Shown here: one piece after another, positions 53,253 to 61,986 of the stretch | Position numbering within the stretch: position 1 is the stretch's first letter | Layout: each line of letters begins with the position of its first letter | Source of the DNA: CAMYLY01 sp036397755 | GTDB taxonomy: Bacteria; Gemmatimonadota; Gemmatimonadetes; Gemmatimonadales; GWC2-71-9 | Direction: 5' to 3' | Assembly (NCBI GenBank): GCA_036397755.1 | Contig: DASWII010000024.1 | Location: 1-64,000 of the forward strand | DNA: 64,000 nucleotides | Position numbers and translations under genes: made by a program | Notes under the pieces: generated by a model | The model's database searches: none | What the model was told of the DNA's origin: nothing | The model's input: only the letters and a program-made list of their open reading frames with translations

Positions 53253-54641
53253 TCAACGGCCGGCTCGCGGCAACGCCTCCGGCAGATCCGCCACGACGTA
53301 CGCCATGACCGCCATAGTGGCAACGCACAGCGCCACGTCGTGCGGATCGAGCTTGTCGATCGTGTCCGCGTCGGTGTGGTGATACCAAAATAACCTGGAC
53401 TCATCCACGTCCAGCCCCATGCCGGGCACGCCCTCGCGCATGATCGGATCGATGTCCGCCCCGCCTCCACCCCGGTTGATCCTCCCTGCCCCGATGCCGT
53501 CGAGCAGCCGACCGACTTCCTGCGCGATCGCGAAGGCGGCGTCGGACCCCGAGAAACCGAATCCAGCGGGCTTGAACACCCCGCCATCCGACTCGATCGC
53601 CAACACCGTGCGATCCAGCTCGTCCACGTGCGCGTCGCGGTATCCGGTGCCGCCGCGCAGACCGTTCTCCTCATTCGTCCACCCCACCGCGCGGATGGTC
53701 CGGCGGGGTCGCAACCCTAGGGCCTTGAGCAGGCGAATGGCCTCCCACGCGGCGACGACACCACCGGCATCGTCCATCATCCCCTGCCCAACATCCCACG
53801 AGTCGATGTGACCACCCATCACGACGTACTCATCGGGGAGCTCGGTGCCGCGAAGTTCCGCCACCACGTTGCGGGACTCCACGTCGTCCTCGTCGCGGGC
53901 CTCCATGGTGAGGCGCACCACCACGCGTTCACCACGACGCTGCATCCGGTGCAACATCTCCGCGTGCTCCACGGTGATCGCGGCGATGGGAATCCGCGGT
54001 ACCGAGTCGCCGTAACCCATCGCACCGGTGTGGGGCGTTTGCTGGGAGTACGGCGTCACGGACCGGATCAGCGCGGCCACGGCCCCCGCTGAGCTGGCGG
54101 CGTCGGCACCCCGTGACCGGTAGCGCACGGTAGCCCCATAACTGGTGAACGGGGCGTTGAAGAGCACGATCTTCCCTCGGGCCTCCTCGGCTCGTTCCGA
54201 CAGCTCCGCGAAGCTCGCCACGACCAAGACCTCCGCCGTGATCCCTCCAGGCGGCGTTCCGATGCTCCGTCCCAATCCAAGCATGGGCAGCGCGAGCGGT
54301 CGTGGCTCGACCAGCTCCGCCGATTCCCGTCCCCTGATCCACCGCGGGACCATGACCGGTTCTCCCCGCACATTGTCCAGCCCATCCTCCTTCATCCGTT
54401 CCAGCATCCAGTCGATCGCCCGCTCCAGGCTCTCGGACCCACTGAACCGGTGACCGAACCGGTCGCCAAGCTCGGCGAGCCGCTCGTACGCCGAACTGTC
54501 GGCCACGGCGGCCGCGATGATTCGGTCCGCGGCATTGCGGTAGCGCGAGACGATGTCAGACTGGGCCAGCCCGTCGGTCGGGACGGCGGCGGTAAGCGAC
54601 AATGCCACAACGAGTTGGCCAATGAGGGTGTGTGCGTACAT
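53253..54641 (-). CDS. Secreted M28 zinc peptidase (carboxypeptidase Q-like)
   Basis: A 462-residue exported metallopeptidase with a signal peptide ending near DGLAQ. A PA-like insertion lies at about residues 125-230. The two-zinc site is intact: GGHIDSWD (His, Asp), MMDDAGG (bridging Asp), NEENG (Glu general base and ligand), ESDGG (Asp) and YHHTDADT (His). It trims peptides in the periplasm or outside. It is divergent from the TetR gene across a 92-base spacer containing a CCCC-TTTAT-GGGG dyad. Confidence 0.93.
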   Translation of the reverse strand: MYAHTLIGQLVVALSLTAAVPTDGLAQSDIVSRYRNAADRIIAAAVADSSAYERLAELGDRFGHRFSGSESLERAIDWMLERMKEDGLDNVRGEPVMVPRWIRGRESAELVEPRPLALPMLGLGRSIGTPPGGITAEVLVVASFAELSERAEEARGKIVLFNAPFTSYGATVRYRSRGADAASSAGAVAALIRSVTPYSQQTPHTGAMGYGDSVPRIPIAAITVEHAEMLHRMQRRGERVVVRLTMEARDEDDVESRNVVAELRGTELPDEYVVMGGHIDSWDVGQGMMDDAGGVVAAWEAIRLLKALGLRPRRTIRAVGWTNEENGLRGGTGYRDAHVDELDRTVLAIESDGGVFKPAGFGFSGSDAAFAIAQEVGRLLDGIGAGRINRGGGGADIDPIMREGVPGMGLDVDESRLFWYHHTDADTIDKLDPHDVALCVATMAVMAYVVADLPEALPRAGR

Positions 54642-54733
54642 TTGAGGTCTTTCGGCGGGTCTTGAGAGAAAATTCACCACCCCTTTATGGGGGGAGGGAA
54701 AAACTTAACCGTGATTCAAACTTCTCGTTTCCC

Positions 54734-55339
54734 ATGACAACCGACGTGCTCGCCGGATCACCACGGGTTCGGGCCCGGCACGCGCGGCGACGCGCGGAGA
54801 TTCTCCATGCGGCGCTCGCGGCCTTCCGCCAGAACGGGTACCACACCACGACGCTAGACGATATCGCTGGTCGGTTGGGGATTCGCAATACCGCGCTGTA
54901 TCACTACTTCCCCGACAAGGAAGCGATCCTGTACGCTTGTCATCAGGAGTCGCTCGCCGAGCTCGAGCGCATTCTGGATGAATCCGAGCACGTCGACCAT
55001 ACAGCGCGCGCCCGACTGGCTTTTCTCGTGCGCGAACACGTACGCGTCATGATCGACACGCTCGAGGGGTCACCGCTCGCGTTTGAGGTATCCGCCCTGT
55101 CACCACAGCACCAGGCGGAGGTCATTCGTCGCCGCGACCGTTACGAGCGTGCGATCCGCGAACTCGTTGCCGACGGCATCGGGGCGGGAGAGTTTCGCAC
55201 CGTCGATCCGAAGACGGCGACCTTTGCCATCCTCGGCGCGATCAATTGGATCGCCCGCTGGTACCGACCGGGTGGCGGTCTCAACGCCTCGCGATTGGGC
55301 CAGGACTTTGCCGAGCATCTCGTTGGAGGACTCACATGA
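54734..55339 (+). CDS. TetR-family regulator of the benzoyl-CoA operon
   Basis: A 201-residue TetR protein. The N-terminal helix-turn-helix runs TLDDIAGRLGIRNTALYHYF (about residues 38-57), and the rest is an all-helical ligand domain. The stop overlaps the start of oah as ATGA, so it is the first gene of the aromatic operon. TetR proteins in acyl-CoA pathways usually bind a CoA thioester; benzoyl-CoA or a ring-opened CoA ester is the natural guess. This differs from the BzdR-type regulator of Azoarcus. Confidence 0.85.
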   Translation: MTTDVLAGSPRVRARHARRRAEILHAALAAFRQNGYHTTTLDDIAGRLGIRNTALYHYFPDKEAILYACHQESLAELERILDESEHVDHTARARLAFLVREHVRVMIDTLEGSPLAFEVSALSPQHQAEVIRRRDRYERAIRELVADGIGAGEFRTVDPKTATFAILGAINWIARWYRPGGGLNASRLGQDFAEHLVGGLT

Positions 55340-56400
55340 CCGCCGTCACCGACACCAGAAAGTTCACCGCGCGCGCCCCCGCGAGCTACGACTTCCGCGA
55401 GATTCTGTACGAGAAGAAGGACCAAGTCGCGCGCATCACACTCAACCGTCCACAGGCCTACAACGCCTACTCGACCGAAGCGCTGGAGGAACTCGCGACA
55501 GCGTTCCGCGACGCCAGCTTCGACGATGCGGTGGGCGTCATCGTGTACACCGGCGTGGGCGATCGGGCGTTTTGTACCGGCGGCGACGTGAAGGAATACG
55601 CCGAGAGCTACGTGCGCACGCCGCGTGACTATTGGAAGTACATGGCCTTGTTCCGGGCGTACATCGAGGCGATTCTCAACACCGGGAAGCCGGTGGTGGC
55701 ACGCATCAATGGGATGGCGGTTGGCGGCGGCAACGAAAGCCAACTCGCGTGCGACCTGAGCGTCATGGCGCAGCACACGTTCATCAAGCAGGTCGGCACG
55801 CACGTGGGCTCCGTGGCGTGCGGCGGGTCGACGCAGTGGCTGCCACTGGTGGTGGGCGACAAGCGCGCCCGCGAGATCCTGATGCTCAACGAACCGATCC
55901 CCGCGCTCAAGGCGCTGGACTGGGGCCTGGTGAATTGGGTGGTGCCCACTGTCCGCAAGGGCGACCAGTGGATCGACGAGGCCGACGCGACGGAAATCAA
56001 GCACGCGCAGCGGGGCGAGGAGGATTACACCATCGACTTGAGCCGACTCGACACGACCGTCGCCGACGTGTGCCGGCGCCTGCTCGCGTCCTTCCCCGAG
56101 TGTACGCGCTACACCAAGCAGCAAGTCAACTTCTGGAAGGACCTGGCTTGGCACTCGACGGTACGGCACGCGCAGGATTGGCTGAGCCTGCACTACACGT
56201 GCTGGGAGCCTGCCGAGGGTATGCAAGCGTTCGTGGAGAAGCGCGCCGCCCGGTACGACTTGCTCCGCGAGCGAGCCGCGGAGGGCCGGTCGTCCGAAAC
56301 CCCGTGGGGCACCCCGGTGGCGGCCTGCGCGGCGTGCGGCGCCAAAGGGCTACCCGCCGATCACCGGTACTGTGGCGTATGCGGCGTACCGCTCTCGTAA
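55336..56400 (+). CDS. oah: 6-oxocyclohex-1-ene-1-carbonyl-CoA hydrolase (Oah/BamA)
   Basis: A 354-residue crotonase-fold enzyme that adds two waters and opens the ring, giving 3-hydroxypimeloyl-CoA. The crotonase signatures are RAFCTGGDVKEYAE (79-90) and VGGGNESQLACD (129-140). The long insert DYWKYMALFRAY and length near 350-380 mark the Oah/BamA group and not simple hydratases. An unusual C-terminal zinc-ribbon-like tail carries Cys331, Cys334, Cys346 and Cys349. That tail is encoded in the 22 bases that overlap the next gene plus the bases just before. Family call is strong from motifs and neighbours. Confidence 0.87.
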   Translation: MTAVTDTRKFTARAPASYDFREILYEKKDQVARITLNRPQAYNAYSTEALEELATAFRDASFDDAVGVIVYTGVGDRAFCTGGDVKEYAESYVRTPRDYWKYMALFRAYIEAILNTGKPVVARINGMAVGGGNESQLACDLSVMAQHTFIKQVGTHVGSVACGGSTQWLPLVVGDKRAREILMLNEPIPALKALDWGLVNWVVPTVRKGDQWIDEADATEIKHAQRGEEDYTIDLSRLDTTVADVCRRLLASFPECTRYTKQQVNFWKDLAWHSTVRHAQDWLSLHYTCWEPAEGMQAFVEKRAARYDLLRERAAEGRSSETPWGTPVAACAACGAKGLPADHRYCGVCGVPLS

Positions 56401-57092
56401 CCGGAGCCGCGCGGGGCATCGGCCGCGCCATCGCCACCGCCCTGGCGGAGGACGCGTGGGTGGCGGGACTCGATCTGTCCTTTCCGGACGGGGGCGACTG
56501 GCTCGGTCGGGCAATCGAGGCGAACGTCGCCGACCCCGAAGCCGTGCAGCGTGCGGTGCACTCCGTGCGCGTCGAGCGTGACGGCATCGACATCGTCGTC
56601 TGCGCCGCGGGGATTATTCAAGACCACATCAGTTGGAAGATGGACGACAAGGCCTGGCATACCGTCCTCGACGTGAATCTCTCCGGGACGTTCTACACGG
56701 TGCGCGCCGCCGCGCCGGCGCTGCGACAGTCGTCCGCCGGCCGGGTCGTACTCATCAGCTCCATCAATGGCCTGCGCGGACGCCTGGGACAGGCCAATTA
56801 TGCGGCGTCCAAGGCGGGCGTGATCGGGCTCGGCAAGACGCTGGCCGCCGAGTTTGCGCGTGACGGCGTGACGGTCAACGTGATCGCCCCGGGATACATC
56901 GACACGCGGATGACCAAGAATCTCCCGGCCGCGGTGCGGGAGCAGGCGGTCGCGCGCACCCCGCTCGGCCGCATGGGCCAACCTGAAGACGTCGCACACC
57001 TCGCGGTCTTCCTCACGAGCGAACGCGCCGGGTTCATCACAGGAACCGTGATTCCGGTCGACGGAGGACAGCTGTTGGGGGGCGCGGTATGA
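56379..57092 (+). CDS. Short-chain dehydrogenase/reductase (3-hydroxyacyl-CoA DH candidate)
   Basis: A 237-residue SDR. The NAD(P) motif is TGAARGIG (8-15), the catalytic set Ser128, Tyr141 and Lys145 (YAASK), and the C-terminal GFITGTVIPVDGG is typical. It starts inside oah (22-base overlap) and its stop overlaps dch (ATGA), so it is fully embedded in the operon. The natural role is oxidation of 3-hydroxypimeloyl-CoA made by Oah; a FabG-like reductase is the generic alternative. A short-chain dehydrogenase is also found in Bzd-type clusters. Confidence 0.82.
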   Translation: MRRTALVTGAARGIGRAIATALAEDAWVAGLDLSFPDGGDWLGRAIEANVADPEAVQRAVHSVRVERDGIDIVVCAAGIIQDHISWKMDDKAWHTVLDVNLSGTFYTVRAAAPALRQSSAGRVVLISSINGLRGRLGQANYAASKAGVIGLGKTLAAEFARDGVTVNVIAPGYIDTRMTKNLPAAVREQAVARTPLGRMGQPEDVAHLAVFLTSERAGFITGTVIPVDGGQLLGGAV

Positions 57093-57853
57093 GTGGGGCG
57101 CTCGTGCATACCTCGGAGTCCGACGGGATCGGACGCATCACCCTCGATCATCCGCCGCTCAACATCCTGACGCGCGCCGTGCTCGGCGAATTCCGCGGAG
57201 GCCTGGAGCGACTGCGCGGTGATACCACGTTGCGCGTGATCATCGTGGACGCGGCGGGCAAGCACTTCTCCGCCGGCGCCGACGTCGGCGAGCACGTCCC
57301 GCCCGAATGCGACGAGATGATTCCGGAGTTCGTGGCGACGATCCGCGCGCTCTATGAGTTTCCGACCCCGACCATCGTGGCGGTGCACGGCAAGTGCCTG
57401 GGCGGTGGCTGCGAACTCGCGCTCGCGGGCGACCTTGTCGTCGCCACGGACGCCGCGGTGTTCGGCCAGCCCGAGATCTTGCTCGGCGTGCTGCCGCCCG
57501 CGGCGTGTGCACTGCTCCCCGGCCGCGTGCCTGCCGCCGTCGCCGCGGAGCTGGTGTTGACCGGAGATCCGATGACGGCACCTGACCTCCATCGGGCCGG
57601 TCTCGTGAACCGTGTCGTGCCGCCCGACGACCTGGAGGCCGCCGCACTCGCCCTGGCGCGGCGCATCGCCCGACACAGCGCCGCCTCCGTGCGCGCGGGC
57701 AAGCGCATGCTCCACAGTGGCGTGGACGACCGCGGCGCCGCGCTGGAGCGGGCCGGACAGCTATACCTGAACGACCTGATGCAAACGGACGATGCCCGCG
57801 AGGGACTCCGGGCGTTTCTCGAGAAACGTGCACCCGCCTGGAGCCACCGGTGA
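57089..57853 (+). CDS. dch: Cyclohexa-1,5-diene-1-carbonyl-CoA hydratase (Dch)
   Basis: A 254-residue enoyl-CoA hydratase-fold enzyme. Several stretches match the dienoyl-CoA hydratase group: HPPLNIL near residue 22, SAGADVGEHVP near residue 61, GKCLGGGCELA near residue 100, and FGQPEILLGVLPPAA near residue 126. It hydrates the diene made by benzoyl-CoA reductase to 6-hydroxycyclohex-1-ene-1-carbonyl-CoA. Length matches (~258 in known enzymes). It sits 8 bases before the first reductase subunit. Confidence 0.82.
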   Translation: MSGALVHTSESDGIGRITLDHPPLNILTRAVLGEFRGGLERLRGDTTLRVIIVDAAGKHFSAGADVGEHVPPECDEMIPEFVATIRALYEFPTPTIVAVHGKCLGGGCELALAGDLVVATDAAVFGQPEILLGVLPPAACALLPGRVPAAVAAELVLTGDPMTAPDLHRAGLVNRVVPPDDLEAAALALARRIARHSAASVRAGKRMLHSGVDDRGAALERAGQLYLNDLMQTDDAREGLRAFLEKRAPAWSHR

Positions 57854-57860
57854 GCGCGCG

Positions 57861-59030
57861 ATGGTGACCGAGCCCCTCTTCCCGGCCTGGCGCGACACCG
57901 CGCTCGACGAAACGCTGTACGAGTGCCGTGAACTCCTAGAGGATACGGGGTTCCCGACGGTCGCGCGCTGGCGCGAGCGCGGCGGCAAGGTGCTGGGACA
58001 CTTCCAGGTCTACTTCCCGGAGGAGATCGCGCACGCCGCCGGGATGCTCCCGGTGAAGTTGCGTGGAGCCCCCGTCGAGCCGGCTCGCGCGGACTCGCTG
58101 TTCGGATCCTACTTGTGCTCCATCCTCAAGACGTCGCTCGAGATCGCGCTCTCGAACAAGATCGTGCTCGACATGTTCGTGACGCACCCGATCTGCGATG
58201 CGGCGCGAAACCTCGCGGGGATCTGGGGACGAAACTTCGCGTACCCCTGTGAGATCCTGTATTTGCCCCAGAACGCGAACTCCGGTCACACCACCACCTA
58301 CCTCCGCGGTGAGTACGACCGCTTGCGGCGGCGTATCGAGGAGGTGGCCGGCGCCGCCGTGACCGATGACGCGCTGCGCGCGTCCACCGAGATCTACAAC
58401 ACCAATCGCGCGCTGCTGCGCGACCTGTACGCGTTGAAGCGCACGGCGCCTTGGCTGGTCACGGCGGACGAGGCGTACGTCCTGATGGCCGTGGGCAGCG
58501 TGCTCCCTCGTGAGGAACACAACGCGCTCCTCGCCGCCACGCTGCCGCGGCTCGCCGCCCGAAACGCCAAACCGCAGGACCGCGTCCGCGTGGTGTTCGA
58601 GGGTGGCTTCTGCGAGCAACCTCCGCTGGACTTGATTCGTGTGCTGGGACGGTCGTGCTACGTGGTCGACGACGACTTCCTGATCGGCCTCCGCTGGCTC
58701 ACCGACGACGTGCCGCTCGACGGCGACGCGCTGGCTAATCTCGCGGAGGCCTACGTCCATCGGTCGTCGTACAGTCCCGTCCAGCACGACCTGCGGAAGA
58801 GGAAAGAGGACATGCTGCTCGAACGCATTCGCGCGTCCGGGGCGCAGGCGGCGGTCGTGACGGCGGCGAAGATGTGCGAGCCGGGACTCGAGGAGCAGGT
58901 GACGTACACCCGCACCCTGGACGCCGCGGGGATTCCGTACTTCGTGAGCGAGTTCGAGGAGAACATGACCAGTTTCGACCATCTCGAGATACAGCTCGAG
59001 ACGTTCGTCGAAAACCTGTTGTTTGAGTGA
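57861..59030 (+). CDS. bzdN: Benzoyl-CoA reductase subunit, BcrC/BzdN-like
   Basis: A 389-residue protein of the 2-hydroxyglutaryl-CoA-dehydratase D family, here the smaller of two substrate-binding subunits. Family features are EEIAHAAGMLPVKLRG (55-70) and the C-terminal KMCEPGLEEQ. Candidate iron-sulphur cysteines include Cys86, Cys112, Cys130, that of GGFCEQPP and that of KMCEP. With the next gene it should form the ring-reducing heterodimer bearing [4Fe-4S] clusters. A 2-hydroxyacyl-CoA dehydratase is the alternative, but dch, had and oah in the same operon argue for benzoyl-CoA reductase. Confidence 0.87.
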   Translation: MVTEPLFPAWRDTALDETLYECRELLEDTGFPTVARWRERGGKVLGHFQVYFPEEIAHAAGMLPVKLRGAPVEPARADSLFGSYLCSILKTSLEIALSNKIVLDMFVTHPICDAARNLAGIWGRNFAYPCEILYLPQNANSGHTTTYLRGEYDRLRRRIEEVAGAAVTDDALRASTEIYNTNRALLRDLYALKRTAPWLVTADEAYVLMAVGSVLPREEHNALLAATLPRLAARNAKPQDRVRVVFEGGFCEQPPLDLIRVLGRSCYVVDDDFLIGLRWLTDDVPLDGDALANLAEAYVHRSSYSPVQHDLRKRKEDMLLERIRASGAQAAVVTAAKMCEPGLEEQVTYTRTLDAAGIPYFVSEFEENMTSFDHLEIQLETFVENLLFE

Positions 59031-59037
59031 GGGAATC

Positions 59038-60342
59038 GTGAACGGAGCACGCGACACCCACGAACTCGTCGGCCGCGGCAACCAGGCGGGCGCTCAGCTG
59101 TTCCGCGACTGGTTCGACGAGTTGAACGCCGCCGCCGCGGAGGATCGGCGTGGCGCGTACGTGTTCGTCATGGGGAGTCTGGCCGAACTGTTGCGCGTGT
59201 TCGACTTCCCCCTCGTCTTCCCGGAGATCAACTCGCTGCAGACCGCGGTACGCCGCGTGGCGCACGAATACCTGAACGAAGCGGAGGACTACGGCTACTC
59301 TCCGGACATCTGCGGCTATGTGAAAGCCGACGTGGCGGTCCAGTTGCGTCACGGGGCGCACCCGATGGGCCAGATCCCCAAGCCCGCACTCGCCGTCTAT
59401 ACGAATGCCTGCAATACCTACATCAAGTGGGCCGAGATCTGGGAACGGATGTACGACATCCCCATCTTCACGCTGGATGTCCCCGGGACACGCGGGGCGG
59501 GGCGACAGACGTGGCCGGGGCACGTCGACTTCGAGAACGATCGCCGGTATGTGCGCGCCCAGCTCGGGGAGCTGATCACCCTGTGCGAGCGTGTGTCCGG
59601 CAAGCGCTTCGACATCGACCGGTTGCGCGAGTGCCTGATGCATGCGAACGCCATGCACCAGTCGTGGCAACGTCTGCTCGAACTCAACCGGGCACGACCG
59701 TCGGTGTTCAACGCGTTGTCAGACGGGACGATTTACCTCGGCGTGTCGAACGGGTTCCGCGGCACGGCCGCGGGCGCGACGTACTTCCGCGACCTCGTGG
59801 AGGAAATGGAGTACAAGGTCGCCCACGGAATCGGGACGCTCACGGAGGAACAGTATCGGCTGCTCTTCGTCGGGGTGCCCTGCTACCCGATCTTCCGGCG
59901 GTTCAACGAGTTGTTCACGGAGTGGGGTGGAACGTTCGTGAACTCCACGTATTTGTGGTTCGCCTCCGGCGGATCCAACGTGGGATTCCAATACGACCTC
60001 GCGAGCCCGCTCGACAGCCTTGCCGAAGGGGTGCTGGTGAACGTGCGCGACGCGATGGACAGCATGTTCTTTCAGGATCGCATCCTCGCCCAGATGATCG
60101 ACGACTTCAGCGCGGACGGGATCGTATATCACCCCATCAAGAGTTGCCGCACCGTGTCCACCGGCCTGGCGGACAACCGGCGCGCCCTGATGCAGCAGCG
60201 GGACATCCCGAGCCTGTTCATCGAGTCCGACATGATGGATCGCCGGGTCGTCTCGGAGGCCCAGCTGAAGAATCGGGCGGACGCGTTCTTCGAGGGCCTC
60301 GGCGCTCGCCGCCACCAAGCCGCCACCCTCCCGGCCACGTAG
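59038..60342 (+). CDS. bzdO: Benzoyl-CoA reductase subunit, BcrB/BzdO-like
   Basis: A 434-residue HGD-D family protein, the larger ring-reducing subunit. Likely cluster cysteines lie in SPDICGYVKAD, NACNTYIKW, GVPCYPIF and IKSCRTVSTG. The segment KPALAVYTNACN followed by IPIFTLDVP is typical of BcrB/BzdO. GTG 59038 follows a GAGGG site; TTG 59023 would overlap the previous gene and is less likely. The length (434-439) fits the 49-51 kDa subunit of class I enzymes. Adjacent 271- and 273-residue ATPase subunits complete the complex. Confidence 0.87.
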   Translation: MNGARDTHELVGRGNQAGAQLFRDWFDELNAAAAEDRRGAYVFVMGSLAELLRVFDFPLVFPEINSLQTAVRRVAHEYLNEAEDYGYSPDICGYVKADVAVQLRHGAHPMGQIPKPALAVYTNACNTYIKWAEIWERMYDIPIFTLDVPGTRGAGRQTWPGHVDFENDRRYVRAQLGELITLCERVSGKRFDIDRLRECLMHANAMHQSWQRLLELNRARPSVFNALSDGTIYLGVSNGFRGTAAGATYFRDLVEEMEYKVAHGIGTLTEEQYRLLFVGVPCYPIFRRFNELFTEWGGTFVNSTYLWFASGGSNVGFQYDLASPLDSLAEGVLVNVRDAMDSMFFQDRILAQMIDDFSADGIVYHPIKSCRTVSTGLADNRRALMQQRDIPSLFIESDMMDRRVVSEAQLKNRADAFFEGLGARRHQAATLPAT

Positions 60343-60352
60343 GAGAGCTCGC

Positions 60353-61168
60353 ATGGCGTATGCAGCCGGTGTCGACGTCGGTTCGACGCAGACGAAGGCC
60401 GTCATCATCGACGAGGCGCGCACGATCGTCGCGCGATCGCTCACCGACACGGGCGCCAACGTGATTCGCGCGGCGGAGCAGGCCTACCAGGAAGCGCTCC
60501 ACGCCGGCCGACTCCAGGAGGAGGAAGTCGAGTATGTCATCGGCACGGGCTACGGGCGCTACAAGGTGACCTTCGGGAACTCACAGGTCACCGAGATCAG
60601 CTGTCACGCCCGCGGTTCCGTGCACATGTTCCCGAAGACCCGCACCGTGGTCGACATGGGCGGCCAGGACACGAAGGCCATCCGGGTGTCACCGTCCGGC
60701 GAGATCGTCGACTTCTGCATGAACGACAAGTGCGCGGCCGGCACCGGGCGGTTTCTCGGGGCCGCCTCCAGCGCGCTCGACATCGAGTTGGGCTCGCTGG
60801 GTCCGACCGCGCTCCGCGGCGAACGCCCCGTGAGGATCAGCACCACGTGCACCGTGTTCGCCGAGTCCGAGGTGCTGTCGTGGCTTGGGAAGGGCAAGAA
60901 GATCGAAGACATTCTACTCGGCGTCCATCAGTCCATCGCCGCCCGTTCCATCGGCCTGCTGCGTCGTGTCGGCATCGAAGATCAGGTGACGTTCACCGGC
61001 GGCGTCGCGCGCAATGTGGCGATGGTGAGCTGCCTCAACGCGCGGCTCGAGCAGCCGGTCAACGTGAGCGACGACTCGCACTTCATGGGAGCGCTCGGCG
61101 CGGCGCTGTTCGCGCTCGATCGGATCGTGACCAGCCGATCACCCGTCGCGGCCGGAGGTGCCCAATGA
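60353..61168 (+). CDS. Benzoyl-CoA reductase ATPase subunit (ASKHA, BcrD/BzdP/Q-like)
   Basis: A 271-residue acetate-kinase/Hsp70-fold (ASKHA) ATPase that drives electrons into the ring-reducing subunits, two ATP per two electrons. The phosphate-1 loop is GVDVGSTQTK, phosphate-2 is DMGGQDTK (101-108), and Cys127 (NDKCAAGTG) and Cys166 (TTCTVF) are the ligands of the [4Fe-4S] cluster shared with its partner. GGVARN near residue 216 is the adenosine motif. Which of BzdP or BzdQ it corresponds to is not assigned. It overlaps the next gene by ATGA. Confidence 0.86.
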   Translation: MAYAAGVDVGSTQTKAVIIDEARTIVARSLTDTGANVIRAAEQAYQEALHAGRLQEEEVEYVIGTGYGRYKVTFGNSQVTEISCHARGSVHMFPKTRTVVDMGGQDTKAIRVSPSGEIVDFCMNDKCAAGTGRFLGAASSALDIELGSLGPTALRGERPVRISTTCTVFAESEVLSWLGKGKKIEDILLGVHQSIAARSIGLLRRVGIEDQVTFTGGVARNVAMVSCLNARLEQPVNVSDDSHFMGALGAALFALDRIVTSRSPVAAGGAQ

Positions 61169-61986
61169 CGTACACGGCGGGCATCGACATCGGTTCGACC
61201 TATACGAAAGCACTCATCCTCGACGAGGAACGCGCCATCGTCGGGCAGAGCATGCGACCGACCGGATTCAAGCTCGACACCGTGTCCCAGACCGTCCTGC
61301 ACGAGGCCCTGGATCGGGCGGGTCTCCAACGCGGTGACGTCGCCTACGTGGTGGCCACCGGCTTCGGCCGGCACCAGGCCTCGGACGCCGACACATCCGT
61401 GACCGATCTGACGGCGGCCGCCCGAGGCGTGACCCACCTCTTCCCCAACACCCGGACGATTCTCGACGTCGGCGGCCAAACGATGAAGGCGAGCCGTCTC
61501 GAGAATGGGTGGAAGGTCAAGTCGTTCCGACTCAACGACAAGTGCGCAGCCGGCACCGGCGCGTTTCTGGAGAAGACCGCGCGGTACATGGGCTATACGA
61601 CCCTGGAGATCGGTCCGCTCGTGACGACGTCGAAGGAAGCGATTCCCATCTCGGGCGTCTGCGCGGTCTTTGCGGAATCCGAAGTCATCAACCACCTGTC
61701 ACAAGGTGTCTCGCCCGCCGACATCATGCATGGAGCCATGGTCTCCCTGGTGGGTCGGTCCGTGCAGTTGATGAAGCGTGTCCGCATGGAACCGGAATAC
61801 ACGCTCGTCGGCGGGATTTTGCGATTCGAGAAGATGAAGGAAGCGGTCGAGGAGCAGATCGGCGCCGGCGTGAACGTGCCTCCGCCCGATCAAGTGCAGT
61901 TCAGCGCCGCGCTCGGCGCCGCATTGCTGGGATTCCAGCGCGTGGGTCACAAGAGCGCCGGTGCGGCGCCGGGAGCAACGGTGTGA
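61165..61986 (+). CDS. Second benzoyl-CoA reductase ATPase subunit (BcrA/BzdQ/P-like)
   Basis: A 273-residue ASKHA ATPase, partner of the preceding one. The cluster cysteines align exactly at Cys127 (NDKCAAGTG) and Cys166 (GVCAVFAESE). Its phosphate-2 loop reads DVGGQTMK, so the Asp-Thr of the first subunit is replaced by Thr-Met; this may mean the two ATP sites are not equivalent. It lacks the ~160-residue extra part of Thauera-type BcrA (about 436 residues), hence Azoarcus-like. Both ends overlap neighbours (ATGA and GTGA), implying fixed stoichiometry. Confidence 0.86.
   Translation: MTYTAGIDIGSTYTKALILDEERAIVGQSMRPTGFKLDTVSQTVLHEALDRAGLQRGDVAYVVATGFGRHQASDADTSVTDLTAAARGVTHLFPNTRTILDVGGQTMKASRLENGWKVKSFRLNDKCAAGTGAFLEKTARYMGYTTLEIGPLVTTSKEAIPISGVCAVFAESEVINHLSQGVSPADIMHGAMVSLVGRSVQLMKRVRMEPEYTLVGGILRFEKMKEAVEEQIGAGVNVPPPDQVQFSAALGAALLGFQRVGHKSAGAAPGATV

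Noticed and set aside
57861..61986. Reading the four-subunit set as a 2-hydroxyglutaryl- or lactyl-CoA dehydratase
   Set aside because: Those systems use one ASKHA activator. Here there are two ASKHA genes, and dch, had and oah share the operon, which fits benzoyl-CoA reductase.
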